64,000 nt of DNA from Molanna angustata (GCA_963576475.1 OY754981.1:32154132-32218131), one strand, 5' to 3'; positions 11,702 through 24,385 are shown, counted from the first letter of the stretch. Notes: generated by a model not told the origin, from the sequence alone. Made by a program: numbers and translations.

Positions 11702-12074
11702 GTCACCAATGGAGGCAGAGAATGATATCTATAGATGTATGTAATTCAAAGATAGTACTGAGAGCCAAAGTTTAACGTATACTCATTGTTTCATATTATG
11801 AAAATTGATATTCAAACAATTTCATCTCTATAATATAAAAATATATTGAACGATTAATTTTTTAAACAAAAAAGTCTGTGGCGCACTGTCCGTGTTTTCA
11901 AAACGCACCATATGTTACTGTAAAAATATATAAATTATGAAATATTGTATCCATGAGATTAAATAAACAGTATAAAAATCTTTATTTCCTTCGTGAAAAT
12001 AAGAAAAAGTTTAAATGAATCTACTTTTACTCTTCATTACTATGTAACAGTGGATAGACATACATGCATGCAAT

Positions 12075-12485
12075 ATCGCCATGTCCCTCGCGGGGTAGGT
12101 AGAGGGAACCGAAAGCCACATTTTTTTCTATCTCGGCACACATTCATCGCCTCGTCTACATTCATACATATGTATGTTCTAACAATTTTAGCCGTATTTT
12201 TTTTCATACCAAAGTCTCCACCAAATCATCAAATTGAACACGTTGAGATGCTTTGGCCCAATAGAAATGAATGAAGAATGTCTGACGAAGATAATATAAT
12301 ATATGTAATGCTGATAAGAGGATGAGGTCGTTCAAGGAAAGAATGGCTTGACAATATGAACCATATATGGAATATTTAATAAGCTCGAAAAATAGACGAA
12401 CATGTATGAGGCGATCGATACGAGATAAGATACGTGAAGAAAAATCTCTCTGCCTACCCCGTGAAGGACATAGTGTGATCTTATG
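12075..12485. repeat. Two LINE 3' ends in opposite orientation
   Basis: The stretch 12075-12200 holds the LINE tail in reverse (GTCCCTCGCGGGGTAGGTAG). The stretch 12240-12485 holds it forward (GAGATGCTTTGGCCCAATAG ... CTCTCTGCCTACCCCGTG). The two face away from a shared centre, giving a large foldback. Both are interrupted by stops. Confidence 0.7.
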
Positions 12486-12904
12486 TATTAACTAATTGTG
12501 TTTTCAGCCCAGAGAAGCAATAATTTCGTGACAAATAATTCTACCTATGTACATAAATTTCTCCTCTGCTTAGAACCGAACTCAAGATTACAGCACACAA
12601 GACAAACGATTTACCACTATAACACGACGGTCAAATAATTTGATTTATTTACTTCTTCCACGGCCTTACTTACTACGTACAAATAGTACCTAATACTCAA
12701 TTATTATTATTATTACTTCATCAAAATTATTAGCAGAAAATTCAATCAGAAAATTGTAAATTATTGGATTAAAATATGTATAATGCAACAATCGTACCGA
12801 TCAAACTTTCAATAATTGGGAATAATTCACCCATCCAGATGCTTAATATATGCTCTGAGGAGGTCCTTATACTACCTATCAACCCTAATGAATGCTGATG
12901 ATTA

Positions 12905-13082
12905 ATATCTCAAATATGACTTAAAAAAATATGTCCTTGTAACAAGTACATATACATCCTCATACAATCCCAAAATTAAGCATAAATGCTTGTGCTATAT
13001 GTGAACGAAATCGGTCGTGGCAGGATTCGAACTCGCGACCACTGGATTACAAACCAAGCGCGCTAACCGCTCTGCCATCACC
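12905..13082 (-). repeat. tRNA-Thr-derived SINE, intact body
   Basis: Read on the minus strand: GATGGCAGAGCGGTTAGCGC, a TTTGTAA loop (TGT anticodon, Thr), B-box GTTCGAATCC, then TTTCGTTCACATATAGCACA and ACTTGTTACAAGGACATA. It matches the 3698 copy and supplies the uninterrupted sequence across that copy's transposon insertion. Confidence 0.85.
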
Positions 13083-13592
13083 CATTCTGTCTGTATATAT
13101 TAATTTGTTTTAAAATCATTTACAATTTATTTTAATTCTACATAGTACCTACTTATAAATAAATCATTATTTATTTAGAGTTGCCACGGCACACAATTTG
13201 ACTATTATATTGAGTATATGAAAATATAAATACCTATAAATTTCTATAGATTAACTTGCGTGGCATTTAATTTCACTGTATTTTCACGGTAGGTATTTAT
13301 AAATTGATAAATTAAAATGATTATACGTTGGTAGCACTGTAAATAAAATTATTAAGTTGACTTGTATCTACTTATATCTCTCTCTCTCTCTCTGTGTATA
13401 TTGTTACAAGTTATAATTATAACCAACCAACATACATATACACAATAACAACAATTGAAGGTCGTATCTTGTCTCCGAAGGTCTATGGTTCGATTACCGG
13501 TCGATGATAACAAACATTGATGGAAGGGTTGTATCGAGCACAATACCAGTTTGTCGGTAAATTTATTATTATTTTACTGTACAAAAAAAAGT

Positions 13593-14196
13593 GAAGTCTT
13601 ATTCTTCGATAGCGCTACAGCTCAAATCGAGCCTTGACCTCCCTCAAGAAGCTCTTCCAATGTCCTCTGTCACCAGTTGGGCACTTGGAGAAGCTGCTCC
13701 GCATCCCTCTTCGCACAATCTTAGTCTTAACATACCCATATATTATAGAAATCCACTGTGGATACGTGTTTCCAGCATTCTTTGAACATGGCCCGTCCAT
13801 CTCAATCTATACAACTTCATCATTATCATCATCATTGGCCCTACAGCCTGTTGTGGGCCTTGGTCTCCGTTAGATTCCGTCGCCATTCCTCCCTGCACTC
13901 TGTGGCTCTCTTCCAGTTGTTAAGGCCCAGCGCTCGTATATCAGTCTCCACATCGTCCAACCATTTAATTTTTTGTCTGCCTCTGCCTCTTCTTCTGGTG
14001 CGGTGTTTAAAACCTTGTTGGGAGTACGATCGTCACTCATCCTGTGGACATGGCCCAACCATTGCAGTCTTATTTTAATGAACTGTACAATGTTAGGTTC
14101 GCCATTCAGTGCCTGTAAATTCGATGTTAAATCGTCGCCTCCACACTCCATTTTCATTGACAGGACCAAATATCTTTCTGAGGACTTTCCTTTCAA
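13593..14196 (-). pseudogene. Two LINE reverse-transcriptase C-terminal remnants
   Basis: Minus strand, 14196 to about 13800: LNGEPNIVQFIKIRLQWLGH, then HRMSDDRTPNKVLNTAPE. A frameshift follows, after which RQKIKWLDDVETDIRALGL is readable in another frame. The stretch 13800-13593 reads RWTGHVQRM-like and then AQLVTEDIGRAS, a second fragment. The WLGHVxRM ... GRQKxxWLDDV pattern is diagnostic of RTE/I-like LINE ends. Not functional. Confidence 0.75.
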
Positions 14197-14489
14197 ATAG
14201 GTATCAGAAGTATGTTATATCTATACAACTTACCTATATGTGTTCAAATACATCGGGCCTGATTTTTTTCTCTCAAATGAGTTCAACATCTCTGATATCC
14301 TAACTGTTAAGGTCAATGACTCGCAGCATTACGCCAATATAGTTCTAACCAATATATAATATTACCTTGACACGCTGCGCAAATAAAAGCGAGAAATTCG
14401 TCATATTGGCATCCGTGATTCTTCTCTAAAAGTGAACACATTCAGATTCGAATGAAGTGTGAATATTATTCATTCATAGCAACACACAA

Positions 14490-14650
14490 TGTGGGGTAAC
14501 CAGCGGCAGGTGTGCGTGGATGCATTACCTTGAAGCACGAAACATACATGTTTCTCCACACACCAGTCTTGTCTCACATATAAAGGCACGTTATTCAGGA
14601 TGGGTGGTGAGCCACGTTGCAGAACTATGTGAGATGGTATTTGTCTATTT
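14490..14650 (+). repeat. Dispersed 'cacaccag' repeat, copy 1
   Basis: TGGGGTAACCAGCGGCAGGT, CACACCAGTCTTGTCTCACA and GAACTATGTGAGATGGTAT recur at 16905-17125, 22245-22368 and 32065-32205, all on the same strand. Likely a SINE or MITE; the ends are not defined. Confidence 0.65.
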
Positions 14651-14984
14651 TGCTCTTACGAGATATCCGAAAATTATGATTATTAAAAAAGTGGAAGCAC
14701 TATTCTAAGCCGGTGCCTCACAGCAACCAGTTGAGTTTATTTTCGGTTTCGGTTTCAGGCCGATCGTTTCGGTTGATTGGCCCCTTATCAACTGTTTGAT
14801 ATTAAATTGACCACTTGTACATGGTGCAAGTATTTACAATACAACGAAACATACATTTGCCCTCTTGAAATGATCCTGAATCATTAAACGGCGCTATAAA
14901 GGAATATTATTATACATCCTATTTCGTAACACATATGTATTTTTAAAAAATGAACATGTCTTATTTTTTTAATTGTGTATTCCT

Positions 14985-15190
14985 TTTCGGGCAACTAACA
15001 AGTAGGTACAATGTCAAATATTAATTTAACACGCACCCAATAACAAGTTGCCACATTATGGAGACTTGCGATATTTACCTATCGTCTCACGGATCCAGAC
15101 TGAAAGCAGACTATGTCTCCACCGCGGATCGAACCCGGCAACTTTCGCTCAGGAGCTAGATAATTAACCAAGAAGGCCAACATAATGTAC
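14985..15190 (-). repeat. Second tRNA-derived SINE family, full-length copy
   Basis: Minus strand: GGTTAATTATCTAGCTCCTG, then CGGGTTCGATCC (B-box-like), CTGGATCCGTGAGACGATAG, and the tail TGTGGCAACTTGTTATTGGG ... ACTTGTTAGTTGCCCGA. Other copies lie at 45105-45262 (+) and 49255-49340 (-). The tail also recurs at 18205-18275 and 26325-26390. Confidence 0.75.
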
Positions 15191-15194
15191 ATAA

Positions 15195-15300
15195 TAACAC
15201 CTGATTAAATTCTTGTGATCTAAATCAGTCGAGGCAGGATTCGAACGCCTGACCATTAGATAAGTAATCCAGCAAGCTAACCAATTCATCACTTACCCAT
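15195..15300 (-). repeat. Degenerate tRNA-Thr SINE head
   Basis: Minus strand: GTGATGAATTGGTTAGCTTG ... GTTCGAATCCTGCCTCGACT, a diverged head of the 3698/12905 SINE family. The B-box GTTCGAATCC is intact. Confidence 0.7.
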
Positions 15301-15813
15301 AATCTATGCAATAGAATATGTCAATAGTATAATTTTATACCACTGGATCTATTTAGTAATAATTATATCCTTAAATGGACATAACCAATATATTACATTT
15401 TTAATTATTTTTATATGTTTACATAATTCAGATTGTCATAAATATCTTAACAAAGCATTAAAAATATGTAAAGTATTTAAATTGATACAATTTCATGGTA
15501 GATCTGTCATGGCGGACGGAAAGATATTATTGTCCTAATGTCAAAATATAAGAAACATATAATGTTATGTCTGTATACCTATAATAATAATTAAATGTTG
15601 CCAGTTATGTAAAAACTGGATAATAAATCTAAAAAGATCGTAAATTAATTTGTCGTTTTGAATCGCTCCGAATATTCACCCGATCCGGTTTATACATTAT
15701 TATAGAAATCAAAATATTTTTTTTTTATCTAATCCAATCCACATGTAATATAATTTATACTAACGGACTCAACGTCATAGACGTATTACTGGTGCCTAGT
15801 CAATGAGTCAATT

Positions 15814-15935
15814 TAGCGATGGATAAGAAAAGAAAAGATAATTCAATGTATGAAATTGAGAGTAGCCTGTCGCGTGACGACTGTCATTTCCATATATTCA
15901 GTCATTTTTTCTTTTCTTTTCCATCGATAAATAAA
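15814..15935. repeat. Small foldback element
   Basis: GCGATGGATAAGAAAAGAAA at 15814 is matched in inverse by TTTCTTTTCTTTTCCATCGA near 15906-15929, with arms of about 40 bp. No coding potential. Confidence 0.5.
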
Positions 15936-15959
15936 TTAATATCCCATCGCTATTTCGTG

Positions 15960-16574
15960 TTTCATTAACACTATCCACATTCAAAAGAAATCTGTACCAT
16001 CATCTCCTTGCAAATAACTATCTCCTTAATAATCCTTGTACCTCCTTTCCTCATCTTTACCTACTTACTTACTTACTTTCCGTATCCAGACCCTATATCA
16101 CAGCCTTGTCGTTTGCAACCAGGAGGTCCTCCTCAGATCAAGACTCCCACATTAGTGGGTACGCCATCTTTTATTTATTTATTTATTAAGGAATACAAAC
16201 AGTTACAAAATATAAATGTATATAACTAATAGCAATATGTAAAGTTCGACGTTTATCTGCAACCTTACAGTATTCACAATATAGGTAGTTTGCAGAGTAA
16301 CACAATAACAAATAAAAGGCCATAAATAATAAAAACAAGTAAAGAATTAATAAAGAAATAACATTAATGAAATGAAGTAGTTAAGAAATTGATTATACAA
16401 AAACATTAAGGGGCAAAAAAAAACAATAATTATATAAAACATAAAAATAGTTAAAATATTGAAATTAAAAATTAAGAAGCCATAATTCAAAAGTACAAGT
16501 GGTGTATGTGTATGAATGAATATCTTTACCAATTACATATGTAGGTACTATCCATTATTTTTTATTTGAGGGAA
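15960..16574. other. Unrecognised AT-rich stretch
   Basis: No gene is seen. It holds short (ACTT)n and (TTTA)n tracts near 16060 and 16170 and A-rich low-complexity DNA. Confidence 0.35.
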
Positions 16575-17700
16575 AATAAAGTCATACAAAATATACAATA
16601 AATGAATTATGAAATAAATACAAAACAGACCAATTTTGAGTCCACAGATGACGATAATTTAATAATTTCATTATAACAAAAAATAAATAAAATATTTAAA
16701 ATAATTTATTGTATGTTTGTCTGTAACGGAAAAGTAAGAAAAAAAAGATGGGAGAATGATTTTATTTATGGCTGCTTTGATATAAAATAAAAATATATAT
16801 TATTGACTGGTTAAGTCATGGTTTTTATGTATATTATATGAAAATCTATGGGGTTAAGTAGGTACATACTACGCTAATTTATTCAATAAATGAATTAGGT
16901 TGGTTGGAATATATTACCATTAAAGGCAATAAACCCGCCATTGTGAGATAACCAGAGACAGTTGTTCGGGTGTGCATTGTGTGTGCGGTTTATAAAGGGA
17001 GTACGATACGTGCGTATATCCACACACACCAGTCTCGTCTCACCTTTATAAGCAGTACATTCATAATGTGTGATGAATCTAATTGCTGAACTATGTTAAA
17101 TGGTGCAAGAATAATGGTGTATGGCGCTCTTTTCTAGATAAATATGTATAAAAATATATCATGTGGTAGCACGGGTACTGCAAACAATCTCTCAATACAT
17201 CCTTGCGAATGATTCACAAGTTGTTTTAAGAAATATCTCGCAAAATTAAAATTTCTCGTAAATTGACATCCGCCAATTTTTATCGAGCAAGGACACGCGT
17301 GGCGTAGGTAGGCTGTATGTGTGTGGAAGCGGATATTATTGGCAACTTGTACCTGTCCTGTACATAATATGTATTATATGCATGTATCTAGGTACTCACA
17401 GATCCAATGGACCAATGTGGATTCTGCAAAACGTATATATATCGGACACAGCTCTGGAGAGACATCATTCGAGATAGTCAGTAAAGAAACACAGGATCGT
17501 AATGGCTTTCAAGGTACTGTGAACTTACATCATGACATATTTAACATAATATTGTATCGAACGCGATAGTTTACCTCGCTTGTGAAAATGTACAAAACTT
17601 TTTTTTTTACTAAATTGAATCTTACCAAAATGCAATAATTAAGTGAAGTATTACGTTTTGTTTGCGTTTGGCGGGAATAAAGTTTTTTTTTTGTGTGGTG
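16575..17700 (+). repeat. Duplication unit, block A copy 1
   Basis: This block is nearly identical to 21886-22772. Shared strings include TATGTTTGTCTGTAACGGAA, GTCCACAGATGACGATAATT, CATCATTCGAGATAGTCAGT and TTGCGTTTGGCGGGAAT. Copy 1 carries about 276 bp (17032-17307) missing from copy 2. That stretch continues the 'cacaccag' repeat, so the loss is in copy 2. The ORF at 17321-17569 is present in both copies and matches nothing I know. Confidence 0.9.
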
Positions 17701-18942
17701 CTTTCGTGAACGTCAACCTATTTTTTAACGTTCCATTTTTTAATTTGTTTCAAAATCATCAATTTCTACGTTTGTTTATTTTTTATCTATGATTTTAATT
17801 AAGCCCATAGGTTTTCATATAATATACTAGATGTCGTAGTTAGCAAATTTTGTATGAATTGAAGTGAGTCATATTTCCGGGGGATTTTTGACGTTTGGTT
17901 GGCAGAAAACATTGTTTTTGTATAGAGAATAACGACTTATATGAATAGTTTTCGGATTTATTTGTCGAAAAAAACTTTTTTGTACATCAAAGTTATAAAA
18001 AACAGTTATCTAGGAAGTTTTCAAAAATATTAGGCAAAAATAATGGGTGGTTTACAGTGTAGGTAATTATTGATATATTAACATTTTAGTAATGCCTAGG
18101 ATCATTAAGAATTTCAGTGATTTTGTATTCAATAATCTCAATTACGGTTTGTTATATTTTAATTTAGCCTTACCAATATTTTCTTTATTAACTTTATTAT
18201 AAGTATGCCTTCAAAATGTGATAACTTGTTATTAGATGTGTTCAATATTTGACATAGTTACCCGAGAAGAAATAATTAACTAGTTGCATGTAACCCATGA
18301 GATCCAACTGTCGATGGCGATAGTATGCATAATCAAAGAATACGTACCAAACTATAAACAACACAAATTAATAAATATTTGAAGATATTTTATTTTCTAT
18401 ATAAAACATGTAGGTATGTTTATCAGGATGGGATAGTATGGAGGTCAGTCTGTTTTTCCTACACAGAATATGAAAACAGTTTGATGGTATGTATGTATGT
18501 TTGGAGATTTAAGTATCAAACTATTAAGTCTTCTTACATATTGTGTATAGGCGACTACCATACAAATTGTATGAAGTGATGTCGTCACTAAATTCAATTT
18601 TTATAAAAATTGTAAAAAATAAATTGAGATGTGCTGATACAATGTCAATATTTTTTATATAAAATTAAATTATCTAGTTGGGGTGTTTCGGCTTTTTTCG
18701 AAATTTAAAAAAAAAATGGAAATATAGGCAGTTAAACTCATAAATTTATCTAAAAAAATATTTTTCTTTATAAAAAATGTTTGAGAACCCTGGAATTGAA
18801 ATAAAAACCAATTTGAGATTTTGTATTTGTCTATCTTTATATCATATACAGTATAAAAGTTTTGTAGGCCTATTCTGAAAATTCGGGCTCTGTAAATTGA
18901 GCGGATCAAAAGTTATAAGGGGGGGGGGACACACACACACAG

Positions 18943-18974
<32 letters not shown>

Positions 18975-19280
18975 CTCACATAAAATGTTCTACTCCGAAT
19001 TCTGAGTAAATCCATGTATGGGAACATATATGCTGCGAGGCTTCTAGTTGGTGTTATTAGCATGCAAAAAGTCCACTACACCATACAAAATGTTCCTTCG
19101 TACACGCATCTTGGCTTAATAATGTCGATTTATTCAGAGAATTGAATTCTCATGAACGAATCGACAGTTGGATAATATATTCTTCGAAAATATTTTTTAT
19201 GCAAAAACTATGAAAACAATAAATTACACTCGAGCGAACGTCTGATTGTTTTGTTTTAATTGTTAATTTTTAAATAATTT
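17701..19280 (+). repeat. Duplication unit, block B copy 1
   Basis: Collinear with 23880-24385 and then 26311-27411. It contains half of a MITE (17825-17960: CTAGATGTCGTAGTTAGCAA), a SINE-2 tail (18205-18275), and a 1-kb repeat framed by ATCCAACTGTCGAT (18303) and ATCGACAGTTGGAT (19159). It also holds a G9 run followed by an (AC)n microsatellite at 18920-18970. A diverged copy of the 1-kb repeat is at 62255-62700. Confidence 0.88.
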
Positions 19281-19710
19281 ATAATATGTTGGAGTTGGAA
19301 ACGTAACCGCTCTCAGGTGCCCGATAAATACCCATATTCAAGAAGAAAGAAAATATCATAAACACAGCCATACATTTTGTTGACGTGGCTATCTCTTTCA
19401 TTATAATATGATACTAAACCTATAACTCACAGTATCTTCCTTTAATTTCTGTTTAAATTATTTATAATATGTTGGAGTTGGAAACGTAACCGCTCCCAGG
19501 TGCCCGATTAATACCCATATTCAAGAAGAAAGAAAATATCATAAACACAGCCATACATTTTGTTGACGTGACTATCTCTTTCATTATAATATGATACTAA
19601 ACCTCCTCACAGTAAATAAATGAAATAAATAAAACTGTTGAACAAAAAATCATTGCATTCAATCATAAAAAATCGTTTAGTATAAATCTTCCTTTAATTT
19701 CTGTTTTTAA
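19281..19710 (+). repeat. Direct repeat of about 183 bp upstream of the cuticle gene
   Basis: ATAATATGTTGGAGTTGGAA starts at 19281 and again at 19464, and both copies run through CAAGAAGAAAGAAAATATCA and CTTTCATTATAATATGATAC. The unit forms the 5' flank of the cuticle gene. The retrotransposon in the second gene copy sits inside the same motif. A TATAAAT motif lies at 19682. Confidence 0.85.
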
Positions 19711-19819
19711 TTAACATAATTTATTTAATCTGAAAGATATGATGAATATAATATTAGTCAACCTCATAAGTAGCCCTGCAGAAAATAAGTATTAATGGTG
19801 AATTTATATCTTGTTCCAG

Positions 19820-20533
19820 GTTTTCTTCCTCGCCGCTCTGGTTGGGTGTGTCAGGTCGAGCGTCCTGCCCCTGCACGCAGCTCCATTAGCGGAGGTGGTC
19901 AAAGCAGATTACGACTCCCATCCACAATATGCCTACGCTTACGACGTACAGGACTCCAACACGGGAGACTTCAAGAGCCAACACGAGGTACGCAACGGGG
20001 ACGTAGTCAAAGGATCCTACTCCGTCGTAGACCCGGACGGCACCAAGAGGACCGTCGACTACACGGCAGATGACATCAACGGATTCAACGCCGTCGTCAA
20101 CCGAGAGCCCCTCGTCAAAGCTATCGCTCCAGTCGCCGTGGCTCCAGTGGTAACCAAAGTCGAAACTCCAGTTGTAACCAAATTGGAGACACCGACTGTC
20201 GTACCCCTGAAATACGTGGCTGAACCAGTCGATTCCAGCATCGCAGTCGCCGGACCCGTCTCATACGAAAAGTACCCAGTCGCTTACGCGACTTATTCCA
20301 GCCCCAACGTTCTGAACTCTTACTATCCATTCTCCGCCCAGTACGTCAAGAGTGCTCCTTTATCCTACGCCACCACCAGTTCTTTCAACGCTCCTCTTGT
20401 GACCAAAGTGGCAGCCCCATTAGAAGCCTACACCCACTACCAGGTTCCCCAGGTCTATTCAGGTTTCTCTGCACCTGCACCCTTCGAATCGAAGTACTCC
20501 TCCCCGTACGTTCTAAACACAATCCCATGGTAG
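19820..20533 (+). CDS. RR-2 cuticular protein, main exon
   Basis: A structural protein of the exoskeleton that is secreted and binds chitin through an extended Rebers-Riddiford (R&R) domain. The exon opens after a clear acceptor (TTGTTCCAG, phase 0). It first encodes the end of a signal peptide ([13 protein letters not shown]). The RR-2 domain follows: [54 protein letters not shown]. The rest is a low-complexity tail rich in Ala, Pro, Val, Tyr and Ser, with PVVTK(V/L)ET repeats and a C-terminal NTIPW. The stop is at 20531-20533 and AATAAA at 20604. The domain and length fit RR-2 proteins of hard cuticle. A short first exon with the start codon must lie upstream, as is usual in this family; I could not place it securely. 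The frame is intact, so this is the likely functional copy of the duplicated pair. Confidence 0.92.
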   Translation, partial: VFFLAALVGCVRSSVLPLHAAPLAEVVKADYDSHPQYAYAYDVQDSNTGDFKSQHEVRNGDVVKGSYSVVDPDGTKRTVDYTADDINGFNAVVNREPLVKAIAPVAVAPVVTKVETPVVTKLETPTVVPLKYVAEPVDSSIAVAGPVSYEKYPVAYATYSSPNVLNSYYPFSAQYVKSAPLSYATTSSFNAPLVTKVAAPLEAYTHYQVPQVYSGFSAPAPFESKYSSPYVLNTIPW

Positions 20534-20603
20534 GCGACCATCTTCATCGACATAATCAAATTATTTATACTCTTCGATAAACGCGCATCTTCTTAACAAA
20601 AAT

Positions 20604-20609
20604 AATAAA
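20604..20609 (+). terminator. PolyA signal of the cuticle protein gene
   Basis: AATAAA 71 bp after the stop codon, in an A-rich context. Confidence 0.6.
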
Positions 20610-20639
20610 AAAATATACAAACTTTATTTGAGTTGTTTT

Positions 20640-21885
20640 CTTTTATTACCTTTAATTTTTTTTTATTATTTAATTTAACAATAAAGGGTGGTTCAATAAA
20701 TATAAACCAATAAAAATGATAAACATCTACAGCCCACTATCAACAGTTGTGGATTGTGGTTACTTAATTTTTCAACAGATGGGATTTGCTTCGCTGTTTT
20801 TTTTTCACAAAAAGTGACATGCGAAATAAAATAAAAAAATACATAAATATATTGATAAGGGATCTTAATGAAGACATCAAAAACTTTTTTGTGTGAATGT
20901 GTAGTTTTTCACACCACTTAAAAATAACTACTCTACACTGCTACCACCTGTGTAGCAATATGCAAACCAAAAGACTCAAAAGAAAAGAGAAAGAATGGCA
21001 TTATATTAAAAGTTATTTATTTATTTAATCATTTCTGTCATATATTGCCCTTTACAAAAATACATACATTAAAAAACACTCACACACACATTGAAATAAA
21101 ATCACAGAAAATATAACAATAATAAAATAAGCAAAAAAGGGAAAAACCTCTCAAAATATTATTGTATGATTATTATTTTTAGTCCAAAAACTAATAATTA
21201 AAATAATATTAATAACCCCTAATACATACGATTTGGTTGATAAGAAGAGAATTACCTGATATTTTTGTAAAACTATAAAACAATGGAATAAAATATTTGA
21301 TTTACATACACGCAAGATTTATTATATACATATTGGATTTACATTTGGTACAAGCAAGTAAACAGGCCAAAAATGAACTTATAATTCTGGCGCGGTTCGG
21401 GTGTGTCATCTGTGCGAAAGCATTATTACCTCGTGTATAAGAACTGTTGCTTTTATTGTTTACAAACCAATCTCTCAATAGATGGCGTTACAAAAAAGTT
21501 TCGTCTTCACTTCATAGATGGCGATGGTGTTTCAGATTATTTTCACACAAACATATTAAAATATAAGAACTTTCATAAATTGGATTGATAGGGAACTCAA
21601 TGATAAGGCATAATTAATGAATGTTGCGCAAGCGCATAAAGTGATCACGAAAATCAACCGAAGACCGTTGTAAGCCCTGGTTCTCCTATGTAAGCCCTGG
21701 TTCTCCTATGTAAGCCCTGGTTCTCCTATGATATTCCAACTTCTTCTCTATTGAGATATTAAAAATTTGTAATAAAATATCAAACACTTAAATTAAAATG
21801 TGAAATTACATTAATCTGTATTCTCAGTAAAAATATATTTAAAAATATATGACATATATATCGTAATGACACTTGGGTCAAGGAA
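20640..21885 (+). repeat. 3' part of block C copy 1 (non-coding)
   Basis: Homologous to 43700-44803 in the second copy. It includes three tandem copies of a 20-bp unit GTAAGCCCTGGTTCTCCTAT at 21671-21730; the second copy has two. A 61-codon ORF (21403-21588) is conserved in both copies but is not recognised. Confidence 0.8.
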
Positions 21886-22772
21886 GCTAAATTATTTAAA
21901 AATTATTTATTGTATGTTTGTCTGTAACGGAAAAGTAAGATAAAAAAGATGGGAGAATGATACAAAATATACAAAAAATACATTATGAAATAAATACAAA
22001 ACAGACCAATTATGAGTCCACAGATGACGATAATTTAATAAATTCATTATTACAAAAAATAAAAAAAAATATTTATTTTATGTTTGTCTGTAACGGAAAA
22101 GTAAGATAAAAAAGATCCGAGAATGATTAGGTTATTATTGACTGGTTAAGTCATGATTTTTATGTATATTATATGAAAATCTATGGGGTTAAGTAGGTAT
22201 ATACTACGCTAATTTATTCAATAAATGAATTAGGTTGGTTGGAAGATATTACCATTAAAGACAATAAACCCGCCATTGTGAGATAACCAGAGACAGATGT
22301 TCGGGTGTGCATTGTGTGTGCGATTTATAAAGGGAGTACGATACGTGCTTATATCCACACACACCAGGTAGGCTGTATGTGTGTGGAAGCGGATATTATT
22401 GACAACTTGTACCTGTCCTATACATAATATGTATTATATTATATAATATGCATGTATCTAGGTACTCACAGATCCAATGGACCAATGTGGATTCTGCAAA
22501 ACGTATACCTATATATCGGACACAGCTCTGGAGAGACATCATTCGAGATAGTCAGTAAAGAAACACAGGATCGTAATGGCTTTCAAGGTACTGTGAACTT
22601 ACATCATGACATATTTAACATAATATTGTATCGAACGCGATAGTTTACCTCGCTTGTGAAAATGTACAACCAAAACTTTTTTTTTTACTAAATTGAATCT
22701 TACCAAAATGCAATAATTAAGTGAAGTACCTATTACGTTTTGTTTGCGTTTGGCGGGAATTAAGTTTATTAT
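21886..22772 (+). repeat. Duplication unit, block A copy 2
   Basis: Same order and near-identical sequence to 16575-17700. It starts abruptly after GGTCAAGGAAG, which marks the C1/A2 junction of the tandem duplication. The motif TATGTTTGTCTGTAACGGAA appears twice, and the copy lacks the 276 bp present at 17032-17307. Confidence 0.9.
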
Positions 22773-22780
22773 TGTGCGGT

Positions 22781-23871
22781 CATAGAACACACTAACTAAA
22801 GAACGCAAGCCACCGTATATTGAAATTGTACCAACTTCTGAACCAACTTGAAGTTGGCAACATAACAATACTGCTTACTGCCATCTGTTAAACCGTACAA
22901 AAGCTCAATAAGAGGCGGGGCATAGGCGGGGCTAGGCCTATAGGGGGGGGGGCTAAATTCGACTTTATTTATTTATTTGAATATTGCCTCTGCATTTATT
23001 TCTTATAATGGTTGAAATTGTATAATATGCTTATATTATTCAACCATTATGAGAAACACTGCAAGAAGGAAGTAAAATTCACATACAAAAATTCTTAGGT
23101 TAACAAGAAAAGACAATTGTAACGAACAATGGTGTTTATTATAACGAATTACTCGACATTTATAAAATAATATAATATGCCAAATCATACCACAATATCA
23201 TATTGTCTTATTTAAATGAAATTTGCTAAAATCTTTGCGGAGAAGATGAATATTCCCACGCGCGGAAATCCACTTTATCAATCTACAACGATCTCGTATT
23301 GACGGAAAACAAAATTGCAAAATTGATTTGATTGATTCCTTCGAACCACATGAAGTGACACAACATCGACGTGGCATTTTAAAATATTTAAGTTGTTTAC
23401 AAAGCTTTTAAATATGAAATGCGAAATAAGAAATAATAGTTTTGGACCGCGTTTCACGGAAAACACAATGACGCACAATGACAGATGACAGAACACATCA
23501 CAAACACGTGAAGAATATATTATTGCCAGAATAAAACAAATTTCCAACATCATTTTCAGTTATTTCAGTAAATCAATTCATCTCAATATTTTTAGCAAAC
23601 GCGACATATGCTAAAAATAAGAAATAACAATTATATTAATAAATTAAGTAGATAAAATGTATTCGCTCATGAAAAATTTAAAATATACTTGAAAGATCGA
23701 TGTTTTTTTTTACTTATGGCAAAATTTTCTGATTTCTAAACAGAGACATCTTTTAAACCGTACAAAAGCTTTCTGATATTATAATACACACATACATACA
23801 CACACACATACCATCACGTCCATCACCACAGAATTGGACCGATTTCAATGTATGGTGGCTGGTAGGCCCTG
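22781..23871. mobile_element. hAT-like DNA element in block copy 2 (empty site in copy 1)
   Basis: Flanked by an exact 8-bp duplication TGTGCGGT (22773-22780 and 23872-23879). Copy 1 of the block has the undisturbed site TGTGTGGT followed by GCTTTCGTGAACG. The right tip read inward is CAGGGCCTACCAGCCACC. The left end is CATAGAACACAC, with AGCCACCGTATATTGAAATT about 30 bp in, matching the right subterminal AGCCACCATACATTGAAATC. The element is 1,091 bp with no transposase ORF recognised. Confidence 0.82.
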
Positions 23872-23879
23872 TGTGCGGT

Positions 23880-24385
23880 GCTTTCGTGAACGTCAACCTT
23901 TTTATTTTTTAACGTTCCATTTTTTAATTTGTTTCAAAATCATCAATTTCTACGTTTGTTTATTTTTTATCTATGATTTTAATTAAGCCCATAGGTTTTC
24001 ATATAATATACTAGATGTCGTAGTTAGCAAATTTTGTATGAATTGAAGTGAGTCATATTTCCGGGGGATTTTTGACGTTTGGTTGGCAGAAAACATTGTT
24101 TTTGTATAGAGAATAACGACTTATATGAATAGTTTTCGGATTTATTTGTCGAAAAAAACTTGTTTGTACATCAAAGTTATAAAAAACAGTTATCTAGGAA
24201 GTTTTCAAAAATATTAGGCAAAAATAATGGGTGGTTTACAGTGTAGGTAATTATTGATATATTAACATTTTAGTAATGCCTAGGATCATTAAGAATTTCA
24301 GTGATTTTGTATTCAATAATCTCAATTACGGTTTGTTATATTTTAATTTAGCCTTACCAATATTTTCTTTATTAACTTTGTAATA
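23880..24385 (+). repeat. Block B copy 2, left part
   Basis: Near-identical to 17698-18195 (GCTTTCGTGAACGTCAACCT ... CTTTATTAACTTT). It is then interrupted by an insertion of about 1.9 kb. Confidence 0.88.

Noticed and set aside
19795..20073. 92-codon [19 protein letters not shown]... overlapping the cuticle exon
   Set aside because: Alternative frame of the RR-2 exon; it reads through the splice acceptor and has no conserved content.
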